In this document: positions 34,957-43,818 of the stretch, piece after piece
How positions within the stretch are numbered: the first letter of the stretch is position 1
Layout of the letters: the number at the start of each line of letters is the position of its first letter
NCBI GenBank assembly: GCA_023898765.1
Contig: CP060238.1
Span: forward strand, 372,001 to 436,000
Reading direction: 5' to 3'
DNA: 64,000 nt
Origin: Rhodospirillales bacterium
GTDB lineage: Bacteria > Pseudomonadota > Alphaproteobacteria > Micavibrionales > Micavibrionaceae
Translations under genes and position numbers: made by a program
The notes under the pieces: generated by a model
What the model was told of the DNA's origin: nothing
Databases searched by the model: none
What the model saw: the letters and a program-made list of their open reading frames with translations, nothing else

Positions 34957-35859
34957 ATGTCTGTCACTGAGATCAAGAAGCCCCCTTCAAAAGACCTTCC
35001 GGAAACGTCCAAAGGAAAACACGGACAGCTGGGCCTGCATCGTCTCATTCCGAATCTTCTGACGCTCATGGCGCTTGCCGCAGGGTTAACGGCCATTCAG
35101 GTGGCGCTGGAAGGAAATTGGGAACGCGCCGTGATTGCCGTTTTAATCGCCGCTATTCTGGACGCGCTGGACGGTGCCGTTGCGCGCCTTTTAAACGCCA
35201 CAAGCGATTTCGGGGCAGAGCTGGACAGCCTCTCGGACTTTCTGGCATTCGGCATTGCGCCGGCCGTTATTCTCTATACATGGATCCTTGAGGACGCCGG
35301 AAAGATCGGCTGGATCGCCATGCTGGTCTATGCCGCCGCAACAGCCCTGCGGCTGGCGCGTTTTAATGTCATGCGGGATACGGCCAGACCGGACTGGAAA
35401 CGCGGCTTTTTCTCCGGTATTCCTGCTCCTGCCGGCGCCGGGCTGGCCCTTTTGCCCCTCATCATATGGCTGCAATTCCCGCAATTTTTCGAACAGTTTG
35501 CCTTTGCCACGCCTTTTGCAGGGCTTTGGGTTATTCTTGTCGCCGCGCTTATGGTCAGCCGCATTCCGACATGGTCTTCCAAACAAATCAAAATTCCGGC
35601 CAAAATGGGAATGCCTGCGCTGGCTTTCGGCGCGCTGGTGATTGCCGCCCTCATTCAGGCGCCGTGGCAAACGCTCAGCCTTTCCGCGCTGATCTACATG
35701 GCAAGCATCCCTTTTGCCATTCGTCACTTCCTGCGCCTGCAGGCCCGCTATGAAGATGCCGAAGACCTGGCCGATCTGGCCCTTGGCACCCTTTCCCTTG
35801 AAGAGCTTTCCGATCGAAAAGCGCGGGAGAAAGCCCGGACGGAGAAAAAAGAAACATAA
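34957..35859 (+). CDS. pssA: CDP-diacylglycerol--serine O-phosphatidyltransferase
   Basis: The product is 300 residues of an integral membrane CDP-alcohol phosphatidyltransferase. The catalytic motif is complete: D69-x2-D72-G73-x2-A76-R77-x8-G86-x3-D90-x3-D94. About six to eight transmembrane segments follow, and the C-terminus is a charged cytosolic tail. It makes phosphatidylserine from CDP-DAG and serine, and works with Psd upstream. An ACAGGAGGACAAAC ribosome region precedes the ATG. Confidence 0.95.
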   Translation: MSVTEIKKPPSKDLPETSKGKHGQLGLHRLIPNLLTLMALAAGLTAIQVALEGNWERAVIAVLIAAILDALDGAVARLLNATSDFGAELDSLSDFLAFGIAPAVILYTWILEDAGKIGWIAMLVYAAATALRLARFNVMRDTARPDWKRGFFSGIPAPAGAGLALLPLIIWLQFPQFFEQFAFATPFAGLWVILVAALMVSRIPTWSSKQIKIPAKMGMPALAFGALVIAALIQAPWQTLSLSALIYMASIPFAIRHFLRLQARYEDAEDLADLALGTLSLEELSDRKAREKARTEKKET

Positions 35860-35887
35860 AAAACCCGCGCCGTGCACAACGGCGCGG
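35858..35887. terminator. Hairpin terminator between pssA and the convergent orphan gene
   Basis: CCGCGCCGT (35865-35873) pairs with ACGGCGCGG (35879-35887) over a 5-nt loop. On the minus strand it is followed by TTTTTT, so it is a good terminator for the gene ending at 35909. On the plus strand it follows the pssA stop but lacks a clean T tract. Confidence 0.75.
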
Positions 35888-35908
35888 ATCACATTTTCTT
35901 TAAAACGA

Positions 35909-36355
35909 TCAGGAAAAAGCCAGCGTCCGGGGTCCGGCCGTATCCAGAGACGGTGACGGCACAGGTGCAGATGCTTCCGCTTTCGGTCCGCCGCCAAGCG
36001 CTTCGCGAAGTTCCGTCACTTCTTTGTTCAGAGCGCCGCATAGCTCCCCGAGGAGACTGCCTGCCCCCGGCTGCATACAGGTCAGACTGGAGCCTGTCTG
36101 CTCGGCATCCGCCGCCAGTTCAATTTTTTGGTTATTGTCCATGACAGGGGCCATCTGCGTCTGCATTTTCTGCCCCATTTCAGCAACAGATGTATTCGGA
36201 TTAACGCGCACGCTGTCAAAAGCGCTGCGCATATTCACAGCCGGACTCTGCTGCGCCAAGTTTGGTCCGGTGGTCGCGGCTTTAAAATCCGCTGTTGCCG
36301 TCCACGATCTTGTGGAAGCATCTTCCGGTCCTGTAATTCCGTGTTCTGTAACCAT
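35909..36355 (-). CDS. Orphan soluble protein, first of a pair
   Basis: The product is 148 residues with no signal peptide or membrane helix. It is polar, Ala/Thr/Pro-rich, with two Cys in LTCMQPGAGSLLGELCGAL and a low-complexity Pro/Ser C-terminus. I recognise no family. It follows the next orphan gene (36366-37157) by 10 bp and shares a transcript with it. It ends at a clear terminator. Confidence 0.6.
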   Translation of the reverse strand: MVTEHGITGPEDASTRSWTATADFKAATTGPNLAQQSPAVNMRSAFDSVRVNPNTSVAEMGQKMQTQMAPVMDNNQKIELAADAEQTGSSLTCMQPGAGSLLGELCGALNKEVTELREALGGGPKAEASAPVPSPSLDTAGPRTLAFS

Positions 36356-36365
36356 TTTATTTTTC

Positions 36366-37157
36366 CTATACCATTGTCTCTTCTTCGATCACGTTGGTCG
36401 TCGGCCCCTTCGGCCCGCTTGAAAGATCAAAATTACGCTGCTGCATCATCGCAACCATATTTTTGGGACGGGATCCTGCCGTCATTGTCGCCCCGATTTC
36501 CGGAGCCGTGCGCATGATATGGCCTGCATAACCCTGCACCCCGCGCTCGGCCGCATAAACATTACCGGCAGCGAGGTCCTTTTGTTTCGTAAGCGTCTGC
36601 GTTTGCTCCAGCGCCACATTTTTTCTGGCGGCCAGCGCCATCTTTTTTGTCGCTTTAAAATCGTCTTCTTTGGGGAACATGTTTCCCCCTGTCCGATAGG
36701 CCTCACCAAGACCGTATTTGCTGCTTTCGCTATCGATTAACGTTTGCGATGTTCTTCCTGTCATGGCCCACTGATCCGCCGTTTGGGCGCGGGACGAAAT
36801 CATCCCGCCCATCTTTTTCGATATGCCCGCAAGATCGACCCCCTTCGCCGCATCAATGCGCTCGGACGCCATTTTCATTAAATCAGCCGCGCCGCCAACG
36901 CCCGCAGCCTGCATCGCCATACCGGAATAAACTTCAAACTCGGGACTGTCCGCCGCAGCAGGCGTCTTCGATTCCGCGTCAGGAGAATCGCCGCCTTTGC
37001 CTTTGGCCGAAGGATCATCCAGAACAGCCGCTTCCCGCGCCGCCGTTTCGATCTGCGCCCTTGCCGTTCTGATTTCCTGCTCGCCGCTGCCACCCAAAGC
37101 GCGCCTGGCATCGCTGACTTCCGCCAAAGAAGATCCATCCGTCACATCGTAAGGCAT
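36366..37157 (-). CDS. Orphan soluble protein, second of a pair
   Basis: The product is 263 residues, Ala- and Met-rich, without signal peptide or transmembrane helix. The N-terminal third has a charged helix (GEQEIRTARAQIETAAREAA), then a low-complexity Gly/Ser/Pro stretch. The rest is predicted helical with many Lys. The composition, with Gly, Met and no Cys, resembles secreted or structural accessory proteins, but no family is recognised. It begins about 150 bp after the yifB stop and runs the same way. Confidence 0.6.
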   Translation of the reverse strand: MPYDVTDGSSLAEVSDARRALGGSGEQEIRTARAQIETAAREAAVLDDPSAKGKGGDSPDAESKTPAAADSPEFEVYSGMAMQAAGVGGAADLMKMASERIDAAKGVDLAGISKKMGGMISSRAQTADQWAMTGRTSQTLIDSESSKYGLGEAYRTGGNMFPKEDDFKATKKMALAARKNVALEQTQTLTKQKDLAAGNVYAAERGVQGYAGHIMRTAPEIGATMTAGSRPKNMVAMMQQRNFDLSSGPKGPTTNVIEEETMV

Positions 37158-37306
37158 CTAAATCCGTCCTTTTATAATATCTGTTTCCATCAACATTAAT
37201 GGCATTTGTCTAACATTCCCTTAACGTATTAAGGATACCGCAAACGGAGAGGAAAAAACAAATTTGGCCGGAAATTATTGTTATTTTACAAAATGTTAAT
37301 AAGGTA

Positions 37307-38794
37307 TTAACGGCGGTAAGACAGGGATTCCGCGATATGGGCTTCCCCAAGCGTTTCGAAGTCCCCCTCCAAATCGGCGATGGTCCGGGCCACGCGCAAA
37401 ACCCGGTGATAGGCCCGCGCCGAGAGCCCCATACGTTCAGCCGCTTGATCCAAAAGGGTTTTTGCCCCTTTTTCGAGCGGCGCAACTTCCTCCAAAACAT
37501 CTGCAGGCAAATAAGCATTTATCTGCGCGCTGTGCCTTTTTTCCTGCCTTTCCCGCGCTTTTGCGACGCGGCCGGCCACTTTTGCGGACGACTCGCCGGA
37601 CAGCCCGCTTAAATCGCTGATCTTCACAGCCGGAACATCGGCCTGGATATCAATCCGGTCCAAAAGCGGGCCGGAAAGTTTTGCCAGATAATCCATACCG
37701 CAGCGCGGCGCCTTGGTACATTCGGTTTCCGGCGATCCCAGATAACCGCAGCGGCAGGGATTCATCGCCGCAACAAGCTGGAACCGGGCGGGATATGTGA
37801 CATGCGCATTGGCCCGCGCAACCAGGGCCTTTCCGCTTTCGAGCGGCTGGCGCAAAGCCTCTAGCGTGCCGCGGGCAAATTCCGGCAGTTCGTCCAGAAA
37901 CAAAACGCCGTGATGCGCAAGCGAAATTTCACCGGGCCTGACTTTATGCCCTCCGCCCACCAGAGCCGGCAACGAAGCGGAGTGATGAGGATCCCTGAAG
38001 GGCCGCACTTTCATCAATCCCCCTTCCGGAAGCGTTCCCGCCAGCGAATGAATCATTGAAACTTCGAGAGCTTCGTGCGGCGAAAGCGGCGGTAAAATAC
38101 CCGGCAGGCAGGATGCCAGCATCGACTTTCCCGATCCCGGCGGGCCGCTCATCAAAAGATTATGCCCGCCCGCCGCAGCCACCTCCAGAGCGCGGCGGGC
38201 CGTTTCCTGCCCCTTTACCTGCGCAAGATCGGGCACGACAGCCGCAGCCGAATCCACAATTTTTGCTTCGGGCGCAGTCAGGACCTGCGTGCCTTTGATA
38301 TGATTAATCACCTGTAAAAGATTGGCAGGGGCCAATATATTCAAATCGCCAGCCCACGCCGCTTCACCGCCGCAGCTTTCCGGACAGATCAGGGAATTGT
38401 CATTGGCGCTGGCATGAATGGCCGCAGGCAGGACACCCGCCACAGAGCGAATGCCCGCGTCCAGAGACAACTCCCCAAGCACCACATATTCTTCCATTTC
38501 CTCTTTCGGCAAAACACCCATCGCCGCCAGCAGCCCCAACGCGATCGGCAAATCGAAATGGGAGCCTTCCTTGTTCAGGTCCGCGGGCGCAAGATTCACC
38601 GTCAGGCGTTTTGCCGGCAAAGAAATGCCAAGCGCATGAAGCGCCGAACGCACACGCTCTTTGCTTTCCGCCACCGCCTTATCCGGCAGCCCCACGATTG
38701 TAAATGCAGGCAGGCCGCTGGAAATCTGCACCTGCACATCCACCCGCTGAACATCGACGCCGCAAAAGGCCACTGTATTAATGCGCGCTACCAT
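37307..38794 (-). CDS. YifB/ComM-type Mg-chelatase-like AAA+ ATPase
   Basis: The product is 495 residues from the ATG at 38794 (MVARINTVAFCGVDVQRVDV). A longer frame upstream has no ribosome site. The N-terminal domain is the Lon-like ChlI fold (GLPAFTIVGLPDKAVAESKERV). The AAA+ core has Walker A LMSGPPGSGKSMLAS, Walker B GVLFLDELPEF, and a C-terminal zinc-like CGYLGSPETECTKAPRCGMDY stretch. YifB/ComM is a hexameric helicase that promotes branch migration in natural transformation. It diverges from the 38926 gene. Confidence 0.92.
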   Translation of the reverse strand: MVARINTVAFCGVDVQRVDVQVQISSGLPAFTIVGLPDKAVAESKERVRSALHALGISLPAKRLTVNLAPADLNKEGSHFDLPIALGLLAAMGVLPKEEMEEYVVLGELSLDAGIRSVAGVLPAAIHASANDNSLICPESCGGEAAWAGDLNILAPANLLQVINHIKGTQVLTAPEAKIVDSAAAVVPDLAQVKGQETARRALEVAAAGGHNLLMSGPPGSGKSMLASCLPGILPPLSPHEALEVSMIHSLAGTLPEGGLMKVRPFRDPHHSASLPALVGGGHKVRPGEISLAHHGVLFLDELPEFARGTLEALRQPLESGKALVARANAHVTYPARFQLVAAMNPCRCGYLGSPETECTKAPRCGMDYLAKLSGPLLDRIDIQADVPAVKISDLSGLSGESSAKVAGRVAKARERQEKRHSAQINAYLPADVLEEVAPLEKGAKTLLDQAAERMGLSARAYHRVLRVARTIADLEGDFETLGEAHIAESLSYRR

Positions 38795-38925
38795 TCCTCC
38801 TGTATCGCACAGAAAAACCCAAAAAAGAAGAGCGTTAACGCCTCCTTCATTTTTGTTTAAGGGATTGTTCATACCTGCCGCTGTATAAAAGAAACGCAAG
38901 ACACGAAGCGCAGGATTTCAAACCC

Positions 38926-39543
38926 ATGTCTATCTTAAGCGAAAACGAACTGGCCCTTTTACACACGCAGCTGACCGTCCCTATGGTCGCAGGCGATATC
39001 ATTTATGACGACCTTCAAATGGAAGAAGACGTGCAGTACGCCCTGCATGAAACCTTGAGCGACCTGGACCCGGATTCCGCCTTATTGGCCATTGCCTTAT
39101 CCGCAAAACACATCGCCCTGAAGTTCACAAAGGAATCCTCTCTGGCCACGGCCCTGAGCATCGAGGCCAGCAAACTCATCGACGATTACGCCCCCGAATG
39201 GATCGCCAATTATCAGGGCGGGCCGGTGAACGAAGACAAGCTTTATGATACGCTGCGGCACATTCCCGAAGACCTGGAATCCCTGGCAGACTTGCTTGAA
39301 TCCTTGCGCTGTAACATGGACCGGGCCAAAAAATCAATCGCCATGCTCTGCGATATCCTCTCGATACAGGCCCGCGCCCATATGGAGATCGCAGGCTATA
39401 TTCTGGACGAGCTTGAAAAACGTTTTTCAGGCGAAAGCGCGCAGGGAGAAGGAGAAAGCGGACTTTATTCCATGGCCGGATTGCCGGAAAAACGGCCGCA
39501 TAACGATAACATCATTCTCTTTCCCGTCCATCTGCGCCGTTAA
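38926..39543 (+). CDS. Orphan helical protein
   Basis: The product is 205 residues, largely helical and acidic, without signal peptide. Segments such as SDLDPDSALLAIALSAKHIAL and LADLLESLRCNMDRAKKSIAM suggest a helical bundle. The function is unknown. The C-terminus (NIILFPVHLRR) resembles the short IIPFPR-like tails seen in some alphaproteobacterial regulators. A TATAAA box lies about 36 bp upstream. Confidence 0.65.
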   Translation: MSILSENELALLHTQLTVPMVAGDIIYDDLQMEEDVQYALHETLSDLDPDSALLAIALSAKHIALKFTKESSLATALSIEASKLIDDYAPEWIANYQGGPVNEDKLYDTLRHIPEDLESLADLLESLRCNMDRAKKSIAMLCDILSIQARAHMEIAGYILDELEKRFSGESAQGEGESGLYSMAGLPEKRPHNDNIILFPVHLRR

Positions 39544-39613
39544 AAAACGCTGGACAAAAGAATTTTACATAGATAGACTTCTGTTTCTTCCAACTGGATT
39601 ATGTTGATCTGGA

Positions 39614-40888
39614 ATGAACAGGCCCGCGCCCAACCATCAAAGAGAAACGATTATCGAAAGCCCGCGAGGCGCAAAAATCCTGCCCCGCCAAAGTCCTGAT
39701 AACAATCCGCCCCTTTTTCATTATTTTTTCCATCTGGACGAAAGATTTGCGGGCGTCGGCGATTTTAAAGACAAATGGGGCGATATTCCGAACGATCCCT
39801 TTAACGCCAAAGGTTATGCGCTGATTCTAAACAAAACCCTTCGCTTTGTACAAAGATTCCAGGGGCCCGAGAGCGATAAAAGAGCGCTCTATAATTATGT
39901 TCAAAACAATCTGAATATTTGGGAACAAGCAGCCATATCACAAATTTCAGACTTCAGGGGCCAAACCGCCAGCCTAGCTTTGAACGGATTTTCCTATTTT
40001 CAACGGGAACCCTCGACAGATTTATGGGAAAAACTTGAAAGACAGATACTGCAAAACATCCGCAAAAACGATTTCGATAGCCAAAGCATCGCCCTGACTT
40101 TAAACGCCTATGCACATTTTGGACGAAACATGCCGGTTTTTTTGTGGAATGCCTTAAAAAAAGAGTTTGAAAAAAGAATCCAGGGCAAAGAAGCCGATGC
40201 ACAAAACATCCGCAACAGTTTATATGCCTGCGCTATTCTGGACAATCTTTATCCCGATTCGGACTATCAGGACCTGGCGCTGTTTCTAAAAAAATATGCT
40301 CTCAAAAACATAGACGGAAAAAGAGCACGAAGGCAGGTTTTCGATTCTTTCCTGCATTTTGGCTGGACGTCGCCATGCGAATATCCGGGATCGGAAGGGA
40401 TAACATCCTACAGCGAACAGCAGTTGAAACGCTGGTTCGACAAAGCCGGTTTTAACACAGAACGGCCTTCGAACCTCCTGCCGTATTTCGAAGATGCCGT
40501 TGATTTCCCAGCCCGAAAAAACGAGCAGACCCTTTTGGTTGAAAGAGACGGTCCCATGCATTTTCTGGCAGACCCAACACATCAGGACCCGGACAATCCG
40601 CGTTATAACGGATCGACCATCTTCCAGTCCCGTTTGATACACAGACAAAGACCGGACCTGCCGATCCTGCGCGTTCCGTACACCGTCGATACCTGCATAG
40701 GACAAAAAACTGTCACAAATCCTGATCTCCGAACCCAAATTCTCGAGTCTTTTGCCGCGCAGGTCAGGGCGCAGGGTCCGGGGATATATCGCGCTTTGTA
40801 CGACAATAAACAGAACTTTACGATCGGGCGGCTGCGCCCCGATTTACAGCCGCGGCGAATGAGACACCAAGTCTTTTGCTTTCATTAG
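39614..40888 (+). CDS. RAP-like domain protein with helical repeats (OPR/FASTK-type layout)
   Basis: The product is 424 residues with no signal peptide. Three repeats of about 39-40 residues (about 113-152, 153-192, 194-231) have the pattern (S/A)LxLNxFxxF...LWxxLxxxIxxx. They resemble the helical hairpin repeats of OPR/FASTK-type and DUF1601 proteins. The C-terminus (about 308-356) reads like a RAP domain: VERDGPMHFL, then NGSTIFQSRLI and ILRVPY. In eukaryotes this layout binds organellar RNA. RAP has a restriction-endonuclease-like fold. In bacteria it is rare, mostly in host-associated species. The call rests on visual similarity only. Its stop interlocks with the HIT gene stop in TTAG. 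Confidence 0.6.
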   Translation: MNRPAPNHQRETIIESPRGAKILPRQSPDNNPPLFHYFFHLDERFAGVGDFKDKWGDIPNDPFNAKGYALILNKTLRFVQRFQGPESDKRALYNYVQNNLNIWEQAAISQISDFRGQTASLALNGFSYFQREPSTDLWEKLERQILQNIRKNDFDSQSIALTLNAYAHFGRNMPVFLWNALKKEFEKRIQGKEADAQNIRNSLYACAILDNLYPDSDYQDLALFLKKYALKNIDGKRARRQVFDSFLHFGWTSPCEYPGSEGITSYSEQQLKRWFDKAGFNTERPSNLLPYFEDAVDFPARKNEQTLLVERDGPMHFLADPTHQDPDNPRYNGSTIFQSRLIHRQRPDLPILRVPYTVDTCIGQKTVTNPDLRTQILESFAAQVRAQGPGIYRALYDNKQNFTIGRLRPDLQPRRMRHQVFCFH

Positions 40889-41247
40889 TCCCCTGCCAGC
40901 ATCGGCCCCAGCGGCCGGCCTCCTAAAAGATGGACATGGTAATGCGGCACCTCCTGCCCGCCATGCCCGCCCGTATTGGCAATGACGCGAAAGCCCCTTT
41001 CCTCCAAATTCAGATCTTTTGAAAGTTTTCCAATGGCGCGGGCCAGTCCGGTAATTTCTTCGGAGGACGCCCGTGCGCCGAAATCATCGATGGAACGATA
41101 AGGCCCTTTTGGAATAACCAGAACGTGAACGGGCGCCTTGGGCATAATATCGTTGAACGCCAGCACATAATCATCTTCGTAAACCTTGTCGCAGGGAATT
41201 TCCCCCCGCAGGATTTTTGCAAAAATATTGCTTTCGTCATAGGCCAT
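40885..41247 (-). CDS. HIT-family (Hint) nucleotide hydrolase
   Basis: The product is 120 residues from the ATG at 41247; an ATG at 41253 is also in frame but lies too close to GAGGAGG. The histidine triad is HYHVHLLGG. The N-terminal core is NIFAKILRGEIPCDKVYEDD and MPKAPVHVLVIPK. Hint proteins hydrolyse purine nucleoside phosphoramidates or adenylylated amino acids. It diverges from hisA, which begins 59 bp away; such a HIT gene near hisA-F-E is common in alphaproteobacteria. Confidence 0.92.
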   Translation of the reverse strand: MAYDESNIFAKILRGEIPCDKVYEDDYVLAFNDIMPKAPVHVLVIPKGPYRSIDDFGARASSEEITGLARAIGKLSKDLNLEERGFRVIANTGGHGGQEVPHYHVHLLGGRPLGPMLAGD

Positions 41248-41306
41248 GGACATTTTCCTCCTCGTTGCTTAGAACCGATAAAAACACAAGTGAGAACAAA
41301 GACGCT

Positions 41307-42023
41307 ATGATTATTTACCCCGCCATTGATTTGAAAGACGGAAAATGCGTTCGCCTCTACAAGGGAGAGATGGATCAGGATACGGTCTATAATGACGACC
41401 CGGCGGCGCAGGCCCTGACATGGGCCCGGGCAGGGTTTTCATGGCTGCATGTTGTGGACCTCAACGGCGCCTTTGAAGGAAAATCCGTCAATGCGGATGC
41501 CGTGACCGGCATTCTGGCTTCGACAGACCTGCCCGTTCAGCTTGGCGGCGGCATTCGGTCTCTCAAGCAAATCGAGCACTGGCTGGCCCAGGGCGTCAGC
41601 CGCGTCATTCTCGGCACGACGGCCGTCCGCGACCCCGGACTGGTGCAACAGGCCTGCGCTCTGTTTCCCGGCCAGATTGCCGTCGGGATTGACGCCCGCA
41701 AAGGGCTGGTCGCCGTGGAAGGCTGGGCGGAAGCCTCCGATATAACCGCCATTGATCTGGCGCAAAAATTTGAAGATTGCGGCGTGGAGACGATTATTTA
41801 TACGGATATCGATCGGGACGGCACAGGAGAGGGCCTCAATATGGACTCCACCCGGCAACTCGCGCAAAATACGAAAATTCCGGTCATTGCGTCCGGCGGC
41901 GTGGGATCTTTGGAAGACGTACGTGCCGTACGTGCCGCGGAATCCACCGGGATCGAAGGCGTCATTATTGGAAAAGCGCTGTATGACGGACGAATTGACG
42001 CGGCGGAAGCGTTGAAACTCTAG
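41307..42023 (+). CDS. hisA: Phosphoribosylformimino-5-aminoimidazole carboxamide ribotide isomerase
   Basis: The product is 238 residues from the ATG at 41307. The TIM-barrel start MIIYPAIDLKDGKCVRLYKG, QLGGGIRSLKQIE, IDARKGLVAVEGWAE, YTDIDRDGTGEG and VIASGGVGSLEDV are HisA signatures, with catalytic Asp in AIDLK and DIDRDG. It catalyses the Amadori rearrangement of ProFAR to PRFAR in histidine synthesis. The next his gene, hisF, is separated from it by an orphan gene. Confidence 0.96.
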   Translation: MIIYPAIDLKDGKCVRLYKGEMDQDTVYNDDPAAQALTWARAGFSWLHVVDLNGAFEGKSVNADAVTGILASTDLPVQLGGGIRSLKQIEHWLAQGVSRVILGTTAVRDPGLVQQACALFPGQIAVGIDARKGLVAVEGWAEASDITAIDLAQKFEDCGVETIIYTDIDRDGTGEGLNMDSTRQLAQNTKIPVIASGGVGSLEDVRAVRAAESTGIEGVIIGKALYDGRIDAAEALKL

Positions 42024-42127
42024 TGTTTACATATTCTTTTTTCTTGCTTTCCCGGACAGTTTCCGTCATAGAAAGAAGCAAAATTTCAAAGCCCCAAACG
42101 GCAAAAACAGAGTAGGAAATAAAAAAT

Positions 42128-42541
42128 ATGTTTAGAAAACACACGAGTCTCTTCGATGCGTGGATGGCGGCCGCAAACGACGCCTTTGCCACTGCAACCG
42201 GACAAAGGCCGCAAGGACAAATTATAAGCCGCCTCTCCAATAAAATATGTAGTGCCTACAACCAACTGACACAAGCCGCACGGGCAGACACCGGGTTTGA
42301 TATAAAATCTGATCGAGCGCTTCAAATCGTGGAAAAAATCCTTCCGAAAAACATCCGGCAAGAGACCCCCCGGGATGAAAATCTTCAAATTGCAAGAGCT
42401 GTTTTAACAGGCTTCGAACAGGCCAGAACAGGAAGTTTTGAGCTCAACCCCTTCCCCAAACCCCCCTCTGCGGCACAAACGCGGGAAGATATCCTAAAAA
42501 CACTTAAATCACTCCCTCCTGCCCTGCGCCCCGCCGGATAA
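42128..42541 (+). CDS. Orphan protein between hisA and hisF
   Basis: The product is 137 residues, helical, with many Ala and Arg, no signal peptide and no recognised family. Its stop overlaps the hisF start by one base (TAATG), so it is translated with hisF. Such an insertion between hisA and hisF is unusual; these genes are normally adjacent. A histidine-related or unrelated role cannot be told apart from sequence. Confidence 0.6.
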   Translation: MFRKHTSLFDAWMAAANDAFATATGQRPQGQIISRLSNKICSAYNQLTQAARADTGFDIKSDRALQIVEKILPKNIRQETPRDENLQIARAVLTGFEQARTGSFELNPFPKPPSAAQTREDILKTLKSLPPALRPAG

Positions 42542-43305
42542 TGCTCAAAGCCCGCATCATCCCCTGTCTGGACGTCAATGAAGGCCGCGTTGTCAAAGGC
42601 GTGAACTTTGTGGACCTGATCGATGCAGGCGATCCGGTGGAACAGGCCAAAATCTACAACGACCAGGGCGCGGACGAGCTCTGTTTCCTGGACATCACCG
42701 CCACCCATGAAAAAAGAGACACCATACTGGAAATCGTCTCCCGCACGGCCGAGCAGATATTCATGCCCCTCACCGTTGGCGGCGGCGTGCGCAATCTGGA
42801 CGATATCCGGAACCTTCTGGAAGCCGGCGCGGACAAAATTGCCGTTAATTCTGCCGCCATCAAAAACCCGGAGTTTATTCGGGAAGCTTCCACCAAATGT
42901 GGCAATCAATGCATTGTGGTCGCGATTGACGCCAAATCCACCGGTCAAAACAAATGGGAAATCTTTACCCATGGGGGCCGCCAGCCTACCGGCATTGACG
43001 CCGTGGCGTGGGCAAAGCGTATGGCCGACTACGGCGCCGGCGAAATCCTCCTCACCTCCATGGACCGGGACGGGACAAAAGCAGGATTCGATATCGCGCT
43101 GACGCGCACGATTTCCGACGCCGTTTCTATTCCCGTGATTGCCTCCGGCGGGGTTGGAACGTTGGAACATATGGCGGAAGGCATTCAGGAAGGTCATGCC
43201 AGCGCTGTCCTTGCCGCTTCCATTTTTCACTTCGGCGAATACACTATTGCCGAGGCCAAGCGCTATATGGACGAACATAATATTCAGGTGCGGGAGACGG
43301 CTTAA
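42541..43305 (+). CDS. hisF: Imidazole glycerol phosphate synthase subunit HisF
   Basis: The product is 254 residues with TIM-barrel signatures: IIPCLDVNEGRVVKGVNFV, LTVGGGVRNLDDIR, VAIDAKS, ILLTSMDRDGTKAG and VIASGGVGTLEHMAEG. Catalytic Asp residues lie in CLDV and SMDRDG. With HisH (46294-46968) it converts PRFAR and glutamine-derived ammonia to IGP and AICAR. The start overlaps the orphan gene stop. hisE follows after 2 bp. Confidence 0.97.
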   Translation: MLKARIIPCLDVNEGRVVKGVNFVDLIDAGDPVEQAKIYNDQGADELCFLDITATHEKRDTILEIVSRTAEQIFMPLTVGGGVRNLDDIRNLLEAGADKIAVNSAAIKNPEFIREASTKCGNQCIVVAIDAKSTGQNKWEIFTHGGRQPTGIDAVAWAKRMADYGAGEILLTSMDRDGTKAGFDIALTRTISDAVSIPVIASGGVGTLEHMAEGIQEGHASAVLAASIFHFGEYTIAEAKRYMDEHNIQVRETA

Positions 43306-43307
43306 AA

Positions 43308-43634
43308 ATGGGTGATGATATCCTTAAAAGACTTTATAATGTTCTGGAAGAGCGCAAAACCGCCGATCCGGATACATCTTATGTGGCCTCCCTCTATCAA
43401 AAGGGCACGGGTAAAATCGCTCAAAAAGTCGGAGAAGAGGCGGTTGAAACAATTATCGAAGCCCTGCAAAATAATCGGGACAGATTGAAGGAAGAATCGG
43501 CGGATCTCTTGTTTCACCTCATGGTTTTATGGGCCGATGCCGGACTCAAACCCGAAGAGATACTCAGCATTCTTGAAAAGCGCTTCGGGACAAGCGGCCT
43601 GGATGAAAAAGCCGCCCGAACCGAAATTAAATAA
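43308..43634 (+). CDS. hisE: Phosphoribosyl-ATP pyrophosphatase
   Basis: The product is 108 residues, the usual HisE length. Metal-binding acidic residues lie in KVGEEAVETIIEAL and EESADLLFHLMVLW. It hydrolyses PR-ATP to PR-AMP, the second step of histidine synthesis. It is separate from HisI, which is not in this window, so the enzyme is not the fused HisIE. The ATG is 2 bp after the hisF stop. Confidence 0.95.
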   Translation: MGDDILKRLYNVLEERKTADPDTSYVASLYQKGTGKIAQKVGEEAVETIIEALQNNRDRLKEESADLLFHLMVLWADAGLKPEEILSILEKRFGTSGLDEKAARTEIK

Positions 43635-43818
43635 AACAGCCGCTTGATCTTTATCCAAACTTCTTCCATACTCGGAAACCTGTGTCCTTCTTTGTTTCTC
43701 GCGTATCCTGCGTATGTATTCTTTTTCTTTAGAGGAAAGCTCATCCCACATATTTGTGATAGCGTGTTGTTGATAGAAAAATCCAAGCGAAGGAAACAAA
43801 AAAGGAAAAAAAACAGAT

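Noticed and set aside
41920..41945. Tandem GTACGTGCC repeat
   Set aside because: It lies inside the hisA reading frame and codes for a plain VRAVRAA stretch, so a regulatory role is unlikely.
42385..43278. A 297-codon minus-strand open frame
   Set aside because: It is antisense to hisF, whose TIM-barrel motifs are intact; no domain is recognised in the minus frame.
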